8,165 nucleotides of DNA from Candidatus Woesearchaeota archaeon (lineage in GTDB: Archaea; Nanobdellota; Nanobdellia; UBA10117; WJKY01), in contig WJKY01000058.1 in assembly GCA_014728835.1 (NCBI GenBank), forward strand, positions 1-8,165, given 5' to 3'. Numbering within the stretch: the stretch's first letter is position 1; the number at the start of each line of letters is the position of its first letter. The position numbers were made by a program, and so were the translations under genes. Below the pieces are notes generated by a model. The model was not told the origin of the DNA. It worked only from the letters and a program-made list of their open reading frames with translations, and did no database searches. Below are positions 1 to 5,999 of this stretch, piece by piece.

Positions 1-1090
1 GAATCACCCCCTTTTTATTTATAAAAATAATAATGTTGAATACATCAGAGCAAAGAGGCTTAAGGAAGAAATGAAATCTGTTTCTTCAATAAAAATTCAC
101 GATAAAACTGGAAAAGAGGCGTATTCTTGGAATAAATTTATTAGTAGATGCCACGAAAAAAGTTCTTTATATGCAGATTTTGATATTAAGCGCATAAGAA
201 AAAATATTTCTCAATATGAATTTGCTGAAAAATATAACATACCCCAATCGAGAGTTTCCGTATATGAAAAAAGAAAAAATATTCCTCTCTATATGCTCAA
301 AAAATTAAATTTACCTAGACCCGAGTATTTAAACAGCGAAAATAAGAATTTAAAAATTAAAAACCCTTTTCCTCTTAAATTGACAAGTTCATTAGCAAGA
401 ATTCTCGCTAAGTGTGTAGGAGATGTGTCTATAGATAAAAAAAAGATTAAAAGAGAAAATTGTTACGACTTTAGATATCATAATACGGACTTAAATCTGA
501 TTAATCAGTTTATAGACGACATTTACAGAGTATTTGGAATTAAATTAGAAATAAAATTAGCTAAAAAAAGAAAAAATCAATTACTAAAATATTACGTAAG
601 AGTTCCTGCAGTAGTTGGTAGAATATTATCTATTATTTCTGAAGAAATTATAGAAAAAAATGTGAGTAAAATTCTTAAAAGAAAATTCTACCCGGAATTT
701 ATAGGAGCTTTATTTGATGACGAGGGACACTCTGGAGATAAAGAAAAGAAAATATTTATCTCAAATACAAATTTTAGATTATTAAATGATGTAAAAAAAA
801 TGCTTGACGATTTAGGCATAGACTCAAAAATATACAAAAAACAATTTAAATTGTATGTAAGAAAAGTAAAAAGTTTAGAAAAATTCTTTGAAGAAATACC
901 ATTTATTTCTATAAAGAAAAAAAAGAGATTGATTAATTTATTATATGGAGAAGAACTTATTTCAAAAGATTTCATGACAAAGACGATATCCTCTGTTAAA
1001 GAAATAAAGTATGATGGTTATGTTTATGATATAACAAACAATTTGGAAACTCCTAATTTTATTCTTTCAAATGGTGTTGTCGTCCACAAT
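1..1090 (+). mobile_element. Intein with HTH and LAGLIDADG homing endonuclease, inserted in topA (N-terminal edge outside window)
   Basis: This in-frame protein intron should splice itself out of the topoisomerase precursor. The window opens with Asn-His-Pro-Leu-Phe (2-16) followed by VEYIRAKRLKEEM, which resembles splicing block B (TxNHP) and the strand after it. With the ATG at 71 as residue 1, residues 38-80 form an XRE-like helix-turn-helix (FAEKYNIPQSRVSVYE). LAGLIDADG motif 1 is at 108-120 (LARILAKCVGDVS, acidic D118) and motif 2 at 210-219 (FIGALFDDEG, acidic E218), so both metal-binding acids are kept. Block F begins at YVYDIT (317-322), and block G ends VVVHN at H339-N340, followed by Ser as the +1 nucleophile. 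Two oddities: motif 1 ends in Val rather than Gly, and block F has Pro-Asn-Phe where His-Asn-Phe is common. Block A and the first residue are off the window. Hand counts give about 20% G+C at 541-660 against about 36% in the extein at 1441-1560. Confidence 0.88.
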
Positions 1091-1672
1091 TCTACAAGAG
1101 CATCCATAATAGATACTTTATTTAAACGCGGTTATGTGCGCGGCAAATCTATTAATGTTACTAAATTCGGACAGGAAATTATTAAGACATTTGAAACCTA
1201 CGCACCAGAAATTCTATCTAAAGATTTAACTAGGAAATTTGAAAAAGAAATGGAAAAAATCCGTGCAAAAAAACTAAAAAAAGAAAAAGTACTGGAAGAA
1301 GCTAAAAAAGTTGTTACAAAGCTTTGCAAAGAAATTTCTAACAGTAAAGCAGACATTGGAAAGTCATTAGCTGCTTCACTTGCAGAAACAAGAAAAAAAG
1401 AGTCTATTTTAATGAAATGTCCAAAATGCGGCAAAGGAAATTTACGGATAATAAGGTCAAAGAAAACCAAAAAGCGCTTTTTAGCATGCTCTGCATATCC
1501 AGATTGTAAAACAACATGGCCACTTCCGCAAAAAGGCTCTATTAAAATTCTAAAAACCAAATGCAAAGAATGTGATACACCAAAAATAATAGTTTATACG
1601 CGAGGCAGAAAACCATGGACCTTTTGCCCAAATCCGAACTGCCCGTCTAAAAAAGAAACTAAAAAAGACTAA
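1..1672 (+). CDS. topA: DNA topoisomerase I (type IA), 3' part, interrupted by an intein; 5' end outside window
   Basis: The product relaxes DNA supercoils by cutting one strand. The frame is open from base 2 with no stop before 1670-1672, so the gene starts upstream; the ATG at 71 lies inside the intein and is not a start. Host protein resumes at Ser 1091 with STRASIIDTLFKRGYV, the conserved archaeal topoisomerase IA stretch that normally follows a Gly-Thr-Lys. It continues through VTKFGQEII and LTRKFEKEMEKI, typical of the family. Two zinc ribbons end the protein: counting the ATG at 71 as residue 1, they are C450/C453/C473/C479 and C498/C501/C519/C524. The catalytic tyrosine and Toprim domain lie upstream and cannot be checked. 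Reverse gyrase is less likely, since zinc-ribbon tails are usual for TopA, but the missing N-terminus prevents full exclusion. The gene converges on radB and overlaps its last 14 bases. Confidence 0.9.
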   Translation, partial: NHPLFIYKNNNVEYIRAKRLKEEMKSVSSIKIHDKTGKEAYSWNKFISRCHEKSSLYADFDIKRIRKNISQYEFAEKYNIPQSRVSVYEKRKNIPLYMLKKLNLPRPEYLNSENKNLKIKNPFPLKLTSSLARILAKCVGDVSIDKKKIKRENCYDFRYHNTDLNLINQFIDDIYRVFGIKLEIKLAKKRKNQLLKYYVRVPAVVGRILSIISEEIIEKNVSKILKRKFYPEFIGALFDDEGHSGDKEKKIFISNTNFRLLNDVKKMLDDLGIDSKIYKKQFKLYVRKVKSLEKFFEEIPFISIKKKKRLINLLYGEELISKDFMTKTISSVKEIKYDGYVYDITNNLETPNFILSNGVVVHNSTRASIIDTLFKRGYVRGKSINVTKFGQEIIKTFETYAPEILSKDLTRKFEKEMEKIRAKKLKKEKVLEEAKKVVTKLCKEISNSKADIGKSLAASLAETRKKESILMKCPKCGKGNLRIIRSKKTKKRFLACSAYPDCKTTWPLPQKGSIKILKTKCKECDTPKIIVYTRGRKPWTFCPNPNCPSKKETKKD

Positions 1673-2384
1673 ACTTTTTCTTAGGATATTTTACTTCTTT
1701 TAATCCATTGCCAATAATTTCAAAGAAAACTTTTCTTTTTTCTGGCAAACTTCTGTGTTTGAAAATTGATGCTTTACGAACTCTTTCTATACTTTCTAAT
1801 TTTACAATACATTTGGACCAATATTTTAACAAATCCCCGCCAACCATATGAAAATTATTTGGTTTTTCAAAATCAGCATAAACTTGATTTGTTGTAAGCA
1901 CAGCAATGCTTTTTTTTCTTGCAATGCTGGAAAGTATTGCTAATTGATTAGCTAATTCTTTATTTGTAACAGAAACTTCTTCATCTGAACCGCGCTGAAG
2001 CCGATAAAGCATCACAATAGAATCAATTACAATTAGCCCCACTTTTTCTTTATTTACAACGTCATTTAATTTTTCAAAAACTTTTTTTTGCTCATCAAAT
2101 GAAGTAGGTTCAAATAAAATAATGTTTTTCAATAAAGCTTTGTATTTATCTGGTGCTAATTGAGATGCTCTTTCAGCACTGAAGCCGCCTTCAGTATCAA
2201 TAAAAATTACTTTTTTGCCTTGATTAGCAACTTTTAAAGCAATTAACATAGCAATGTTTGATTTTCCAGTACCTGCTGGACCGAAAATAGTAGATATTAC
2301 GCCTCGTTCAAAGCCACCATTTAGTAATTCATCAATAACTTTAGAGCCACTTGATACTTTATTAATCATATTAATAACAAGCAT
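1659..2384 (-). CDS. radB: RadB, RecA/Rad51-family recombination protein
   Basis: RadB is an archaeal paralogue of the RadA recombinase thought to assist recombination and repair. The 241-residue protein is essentially one RecA core without the N-terminal helix-hairpin-helix domain of RadA, which is the usual RadB size. Walker A is GPAGTGKS at residues 35-42 and Walker B is LIVIDS at 117-122. The stretch TTNQVYADF followed by VGGDLLKYWSKCIVKLE matches the RadB pattern TNQVY...GGxxLxxWSKxIxxLE. The start is uncertain. The ATG at 2384 gives an MLVIN leader. The ATG at 2369 (MINKVSSGSK) is equally possible and better matches the short N-termini I recall for RadB. A TATA-like box lies at a suitable distance from each. 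A KaiC-like ATPase is the main alternative, but the C-terminal pattern favours RadB. The TAG stop lies inside the end of convergent topA. Confidence 0.88.
   Translation of the reverse strand: MLVINMINKVSSGSKVIDELLNGGFERGVISTIFGPAGTGKSNIAMLIALKVANQGKKVIFIDTEGGFSAERASQLAPDKYKALLKNIILFEPTSFDEQKKVFEKLNDVVNKEKVGLIVIDSIVMLYRLQRGSDEEVSVTNKELANQLAILSSIARKKSIAVLTTNQVYADFEKPNNFHMVGGDLLKYWSKCIVKLESIERVRKASIFKHRSLPEKRKVFFEIIGNGLKEVKYPKKKFSLF
1674..1682 (+). terminator. T-rich terminator after topA
   Basis: CTTTTTCTT begins one base after the topA stop codon. Archaeal RNA polymerase commonly stops at such U-tracts. The preceding AAAAAG (1662-1667) could pair with CTTTTT (1674-1679) across six bases. On the opposite strand the A-runs at 1661-1666 and 1649-1654 become T6 tracts just beyond the radB stop, so the junction may end both transcripts. 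This rests on base composition only. Confidence 0.45.
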
Positions 2385-2390
2385 CTAAAA

Positions 2391-2400
2391 GCTTTTAAAC
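2391..2400 (+). promoter_or_regulatory. TATA-like box for the small basic protein gene
   Basis: GCTTTTAAAC is centred about 26 bases before the ATG at 2422, the distance expected if transcription starts at the start codon (leaderless mRNA). No Shine-Dalgarno sequence precedes the ATG. The box overlaps a 12-base perfect palindrome, TAAAAGCTTTTA (2386-2397), just upstream of radB. Confidence 0.5.
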
Positions 2401-2410
2401 TTCTCTTTTA

Positions 2411-2420
2411 GTATTTATAC
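2411..2420 (-). promoter_or_regulatory. TATA-like box for radB
   Basis: Read on the minus strand this is GTATAAATAC, a good archaeal TATA box. Its centre is about 31 bases from the ATG at 2384, giving a leader of only a few bases. It ends two bases before the start codon of the divergent gene. If radB instead starts at 2369, the box GTTTAAAAGC (2401-2392, minus strand) is about 27 bases away and would be the better candidate. Confidence 0.45.
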
Positions 2421-2421
2421 T

Positions 2422-2661
2422 ATGGCAAACGCTCGGAAAAAAGCATACATGAAGCAATATAATAAAAAACCAAAAGTTAAAGCAAAAAAAGCAAAATATA
2501 TGCGCAAAATCAGATCTAAAGAAGATAAAAAAGCTGCGAGACGTTTAGTCAGATTTCTTTTAGATATAGGCTACGAAGATTTAGCTTACCAGCATGCTCT
2601 TGAAAGAGCACCAGAGATGTTAATTACAGTAAAATCAAGAGCCAGATCAAATAAAAAATAG
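2422..2661 (+). CDS. Small, very basic protein of unknown function (79 aa)
   Basis: I do not recognise a named family. The protein has 17 Lys and 9 Arg against 7 acidic residues, a net charge near +19. The first 30 residues are Lys-rich with a loosely repeated aromatic pattern (KAYMKQY, then KAKYMRK, around a Pro-x-Val-Lys). The remainder (about 33-72) looks helical: SKEDKKAARRLVRFLLDIGY, then EDLAYQHALERAPEML. There is no signal peptide, membrane segment or cysteine. An RNA- or DNA-binding role, or association with the ribosome, is plausible from charge alone but is inference. A leaderless promoter fits the ATG at 2422, it is divergent from radB, and the CDC48 gene starts 45 bases after its stop. 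The promoter, the open frame and the ordered composition make it a likely real gene. Confidence 0.8.
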   Translation: MANARKKAYMKQYNKKPKVKAKKAKYMRKIRSKEDKKAARRLVRFLLDIGYEDLAYQHALERAPEMLITVKSRARSNKK

Positions 2662-2676
2662 CTTCCACTCAAAACC

Positions 2677-2686
2677 TTATTAAAAT
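2677..2686 (+). promoter_or_regulatory. TATA-like box for cdc48
   Basis: TTATTAAAAT, preceded by the A/C-rich stretch CAAAACC that could serve as a TFB recognition element, is centred about 26 bases before the ATG at 2707. This again suggests a leaderless transcript. The T-run at 2686-2691 and TTATTTT at 2693-2699 could end the upstream transcript, so the small gene and cdc48 may be separate units despite the 45-base gap. Confidence 0.45.
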
Positions 2687-2706
2687 TTTTTGTTATTTTA
2701 TTAAAT

Positions 2707-5016
2707 ATGGCTAAAAAGAAAAAGAAAGATAATATAGAAAAAGAAATTAGTCTTAAAGTTGCTGAAGCTCAGCAAGATGATGTTAACAAAGGAATTGTAA
2801 GAATTGATTCTCAAATTATGAAGCAGTTAGGTATTTCTCAAGGCTCAATTGTTGAAATTGAAGGCAATAAAAAAACTGCTGCAATCGCAGGCAGAGCATT
2901 TCCAGCTGATTTAGGATTAGCAATAATTCGTATGGATGGTTATACTCGAAGAAATGCCAAAACATCTATTGGTGAGCATGTTACAATTAGAAAAACAGAA
3001 GTACAACATGCAGAATCAATTACTATTGCTCCTGCTCAAAAAGGTGTTTCAGTTAAAATAGTTGGAGAAGGTTCAACAGAGGGCATTAAAAGAGCTTTAC
3101 TTGGTCGTGCAATGGTAAAAGGAGATTTGATATCTCTTGGTGGAACAAGGCGCAGAAGAAGAACTTTTCACGGAAGCCCTTTTGAGGAAATTTTTGCAGA
3201 TATTTTAGAAGATTCTTTTGGTACTATGGGCATGCCTTTTGCAAGATTTAATAGATTTGTTGTAGTTGCAACGCAGCCAAAAGGCCCAGTAGTTGTTACA
3301 GAAAATACAAAATTAGATTTGAAACCAGAAGCTGTTGATTTCAAAGAAGAAACATTACCTGATGTTACTTATGAGGATATTGGTGGTTTAACAGAAGAGA
3401 TTAAAAAAGTTCGAGAAATGATTGAGATTCCTTTAAAACATCCAGAACTTTTTGAACAATTAGGAATTCAACCACCAAAAGGAGTTTTACTTTATGGTCC
3501 GCCTGGTACAGGTAAAACACTGTTAGCTAAAGCAGTTGCAACAGAATCTAACGCTACATTTATGTCAATAAATGGTCCTGAAATTATGTCCAAATTTGTT
3601 GGAGAAGCAGAGAAAAAATTAAGAGAAATATTTGAAAATGCTGAAAAAAATGCACCAGCAATTGTTTTTATTGATGAAATAGATGCAATTGCATCAAAAA
3701 GAGGAGAAAGCTTTGGTGAAGTAGAGCGAAGAGTTGTAGCGCAATTACTTGCATTAATGGATGGTTTAAAATCCAGAGGAAAAATTATAGTTATTGCAGC
3801 AACAAACAGACAAGATGCTTTAGATCCTGCTCTAAGAAGAGGCGGACGTTTTGACAGAGAAATTGAAATTGGCGTCCCAAACAAAACAGGTAGATTAAAT
3901 ATTCTAAAAATTCATACTCGAAACATGCCATTAGAGGATGATGTTGATCTTAAAAAATTAGCAGATGTAACACATGGTTTTGTTGGTGCAGATTTAGAAG
4001 GGCTTTGTAAAGAAGCTGCAATGTCTGTTTTGCGTAGAATTATACCTGCTGCAAATATTCAAGAAGAAGAGAAAATACCAAAGAAAATTTTAGATAAATT
4101 AAAAGTTAAAAAATTAGATTTTAAAGAAGCTCTAAAACTTGTAAGACCATCTGCAATGAGAGAGGTTCTTATTGAAAGCCCAAAAGTAAAATGGGAACAA
4201 GTAGGTGGTTTGAAAAAAGCAAAACAAGAATTACAAGAAGCAGTAGAATGGCCAATAAAACACCCAAAAGCTTTCAAGCGAATGGGTATTAGACCACCAC
4301 AAGGGATTATGTTATATGGCCCAAGTGGGTGTGGAAAAACGTTATTAGCCAAGGCAGTTGCAACAGAATCAGAAGCCAATTTCATTTCTGTCAAAGGACC
4401 AGAAGTTCTTTCTAAATGGGTTGGAGAATCTGAAAAAGCAATTAGAGAAATTTTCAAAAAAGCTAGACAAGTTGCACCATGTATTATTTTCTTTGATGAA
4501 ATAGATGCAATAGCGTCAAGACGAGGTTCAGATGCTGGTGGTTCTCGAGTCGGAGATAAAGTTGTAAATCAAATACTTACCGAAATTGACGGTTTAGAAG
4601 ATTTAAATGATGTAGCAGTGATTGCAGCAACAAATAGACCAGAATTAATAGACTCTGCTTTATTAAGACCAGGAAGATTTGACAGACATATATTAGTAAC
4701 ACAGCCAAATCAAGAAACTAGAAAACAAATATTTGAAATTCACACTAATGGCATGCCATTAGCAAAAGACGTTAACCTGGAAAAACTTGCAAAGAAAACA
4801 GAAAACTATTCTGGTGCAGATATAGAAGCAATTTGCAGGGAAGCTGCAATGCTCTCACTAAGAAAAGACTTGAAAGCAGATAAAGTAGAGCTAATACATT
4901 TTGAAAGAGCACTAAAAGATGTAAAACCATCTTTATCAAAAAATGACACAGAAAAATATGTTACTGCTTTAGCTGAAAGCAAACTTGGAAAAACATCTCC
5001 AGATTATATGAGTTAA
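2707..5016 (+). CDS. cdc48: CDC48/p97 (VAT-like) AAA+ ATPase
   Basis: This cytosolic two-ring hexameric ATPase unfolds and extracts proteins, often ahead of the proteasome. At 769 residues it has full family length. The N-domain spans about 13-205 and includes an Arg-rich insert (GGTRRRRRTF, followed by an acidic/aromatic stretch to about 182). D1 has Walker A GPPGTGKT (264-271), Walker B with D323/E324, and Arg fingers R378 and R381. D2 has Walker A GPSGCGKT (538-545), Walker B with D597/E598, and Arg fingers R654 and R657. The first pore loops carry aromatics in both rings, KFVG (296-299) and KWVG (570-573), consistent with substrate threading. In D2 Walker A the Cys also occurs in eukaryotic p97 D2 (GPPGCGKT), while Ser for the second Pro is unusual. 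The C-terminus ends PDYMS and lacks the penultimate Tyr of a proteasome-docking HbYX tail. Domain order and motifs leave little doubt about the family. Confidence 0.97.
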   Translation: MAKKKKKDNIEKEISLKVAEAQQDDVNKGIVRIDSQIMKQLGISQGSIVEIEGNKKTAAIAGRAFPADLGLAIIRMDGYTRRNAKTSIGEHVTIRKTEVQHAESITIAPAQKGVSVKIVGEGSTEGIKRALLGRAMVKGDLISLGGTRRRRRTFHGSPFEEIFADILEDSFGTMGMPFARFNRFVVVATQPKGPVVVTENTKLDLKPEAVDFKEETLPDVTYEDIGGLTEEIKKVREMIEIPLKHPELFEQLGIQPPKGVLLYGPPGTGKTLLAKAVATESNATFMSINGPEIMSKFVGEAEKKLREIFENAEKNAPAIVFIDEIDAIASKRGESFGEVERRVVAQLLALMDGLKSRGKIIVIAATNRQDALDPALRRGGRFDREIEIGVPNKTGRLNILKIHTRNMPLEDDVDLKKLADVTHGFVGADLEGLCKEAAMSVLRRIIPAANIQEEEKIPKKILDKLKVKKLDFKEALKLVRPSAMREVLIESPKVKWEQVGGLKKAKQELQEAVEWPIKHPKAFKRMGIRPPQGIMLYGPSGCGKTLLAKAVATESEANFISVKGPEVLSKWVGESEKAIREIFKKARQVAPCIIFFDEIDAIASRRGSDAGGSRVGDKVVNQILTEIDGLEDLNDVAVIAATNRPELIDSALLRPGRFDRHILVTQPNQETRKQIFEIHTNGMPLAKDVNLEKLAKKTENYSGADIEAICREAAMLSLRKDLKADKVELIHFERALKDVKPSLSKNDTEKYVTALAESKLGKTSPDYMS

Positions 5017-5023
5017 TTTTCTT
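5017..5023 (+). terminator. T-rich terminator after cdc48
   Basis: TTTTCTT follows directly after the TAA stop of cdc48. A U-tract of this kind is the usual archaeal termination signal. No hairpin precedes it. Confidence 0.35.
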
Positions 5024-5034
5024 AAATAACTAAA

Positions 5035-5045
5035 CTTTTATATAC
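5035..5045 (+). promoter_or_regulatory. TATA box pointing into the cdc48-map intergenic region
   Basis: CTTTTATATAC contains TTTATATA (5037-5044), very close to the archaeal TATA consensus and the best such box seen in the window. Transcription would start near 5066-5067, exactly where the inverted repeat begins. No ordinary gene starts there, so the box either drives a small RNA or is a chance match in AT-rich DNA. Confidence 0.4.
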
Positions 5046-5066
5046 AAGTAATAAATACCTAAATTA

Positions 5067-5115
5067 GTGTTTCGATTGCTTAAGGAGGTAATTGGCTCGA
5101 AACACATTTTATTTT
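5067..5115 (+). ncRNA. Candidate small stem-loop RNA with GGAGGU in its loop
   Basis: GTGTTTCGA (5067-5075) and TCGAAACAC (5097-5105) are perfect inverted copies, giving a 9-bp stem with a 21-base loop. AAAT (5061-5064) and ATTT (5106-5109) could add four pairs across a two-base bulge. The loop carries AAGGAGGT (5082-5089), complementary to the pyrimidine-rich 3' end of archaeal 16S rRNA. A TATA box lies about 26 bases before the left arm, and a T-rich run (ATTTTATTTTG, 5106-5116) follows the right arm. The layout of promoter, hairpin and U-tract resembles a minimal RNA gene of about 50 bases whose end overlaps the map stop codon in antisense. I see no C/D boxes and no tRNA fold. Alternatives are a terminator or 3' UTR structure between convergent genes, or a protein-binding DNA palindrome. 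Confidence 0.3.
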
Positions 5116-5999
5116 GTTGTTATGATTGGTTTTTCAGCAACAATTACAGTGTGTTCTGCTTGCGAAACTTTTTTTCCTGTTTTTTCCCTAAGAACATTAT
5201 AATCTTTTAAAATCTCTTTAGCTAGTGCTTCTTTTAAAAACAAATTTGTTTTTAACAAACCAAATTTTTTAACTAACCAACGCTTTGCAAATGGAAGTGT
5301 TTTATAATTTTTAATAATGTGAGCAAGAATTTCTCTACCTGTTCTGACAACACCTTTTTTTTCAAGTTTAAATATCTCTGCAGATTTTCCTTCTACTACA
5401 ATTCCTTCTCCGCTAGTTGCAAAAGGCTCAATTGCTAATACCATATCTTTTTCTAATATTCTGTCGTCTCCATTATCATAATTTGGAATTCTTAAACCCA
5501 TATGCAGATTATATTCTCCAACCATATGCCCAGTTAAATTTTTAATTGGTTGAAAACCAGCAGAAGTAATTTCATTGGCAATTGCCTTGCCTAATTCTCT
5601 AATTTCTGTGTCAGGCTTTGCAAGTTTTAAAGCTGCATTTAAAGCTGCCTCAGAAGCTGCTATTAATTTTTCATTTTCTTCTGATTTGCCAATTGAATAT
5701 GAAAATGCAGTGTCAGCAATAAAACCATCAATTTGAATTCCAACATCCACGGTAACTAAATCATTTTTTGTCAAAACAGTTTGCTCTTTAAACCTAGGAA
5801 TACTATGCGCTGCAAATTCATTTATAGATATGTTTGCAGGAAATGCAGGTTTCCCTCCTAATTCAATTATTTTATCTTCAATTTTATCTGCAATATCAAC
5901 TAAAAGCGCACCTTCTTTTAGTAAAGTTCTGGCAAATTCTTTTATTTTAATTGAAATTTCGCCTGCTTTTTTGTATTTTTTTAGTATTTCTTTTTCCAT
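5109..5999 (-). CDS. map: Methionine aminopeptidase, type II (archaeal)
   Basis: This cytosolic dinuclear metalloprotease removes the initiator Met from new proteins. I start it at the ATG at 5999, giving 296 residues, because this ATG overlaps the polB stop as TGATG, a common translational-coupling arrangement. A GTG one codon earlier (6002) is the alternative. Counting from the ATG, all five metal ligands are present: D85 and D96 (VDVGIQIDGFIADTAFSY), H158 (LTGHMVGEY), E191 (IEPFATSGEG) and E282 (AEHTVIV). The catalytic histidines H65 (NEFAAH) and H166 (LHMGLRIPN) are also kept. The region from about 195 to 270, with two tryptophan/lysine-rich helices (FAKRWLVKKFGLL), is the insert typical of type II enzymes. 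The length matches archaeal type II enzymes and there is no N-terminal extension. It is probably co-transcribed with polB and read by ribosomes finishing polB. Confidence 0.95.
   Translation of the reverse strand: MEKEILKKYKKAGEISIKIKEFARTLLKEGALLVDIADKIEDKIIELGGKPAFPANISINEFAAHSIPRFKEQTVLTKNDLVTVDVGIQIDGFIADTAFSYSIGKSEENEKLIAASEAALNAALKLAKPDTEIRELGKAIANEITSAGFQPIKNLTGHMVGEYNLHMGLRIPNYDNGDDRILEKDMVLAIEPFATSGEGIVVEGKSAEIFKLEKKGVVRTGREILAHIIKNYKTLPFAKRWLVKKFGLLKTNLFLKEALAKEILKDYNVLREKTGKKVSQAEHTVIVAEKPIITTK

Noticed and set aside
71..73. ATG as the start of a 533-residue protein
   Set aside because: The frame is open upstream to base 2 and encodes the intein block B-like NHP stretch, so this Met is internal to the intein.
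688..975. Minus-strand open frame of 95 codons
   Set aside because: It is antisense to the homing endonuclease, Phe/Ser/Asn-rich, and has no recognisable motif or promoter.
1198..1566. Minus-strand open frame of 122 codons
   Set aside because: It is antisense to the topoisomerase C-extein and zinc ribbons; a composition shadow.
3492..3884. Minus-strand open frame of 130 codons
   Set aside because: It mirrors the conserved D1 ATPase motifs of CDC48; typical antisense shadow.
4059..4457. Minus-strand open frame of 132 codons
   Set aside because: It is antisense to the CDC48 linker and D2 Walker A region; no independent coding signal.
5067..5105. tRNA half, or C/D or H/ACA guide RNA
   Set aside because: There is no cloverleaf, no RUGAUGA/CUGA boxes, and no pseudouridylation pocket; an ACA near the 3' end alone is not enough.
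5084..5123. GGAGGT as a ribosome binding site for a + strand gene
   Set aside because: The nearest ATG (5121) is over 30 bases away and the TTG at 5092 is only two bases away; both frames run antisense into map and end soon.
5067..5210. Leaderless GTG open frame of 47 codons starting exactly at the predicted start after the TATA box
   Set aside because: Only the first 13 or so codons lie outside map. The rest is antisense to map and gives a Phe/Cys/Asn-rich peptide. The hairpin explains the first part better, though a short peptide is not fully excluded.
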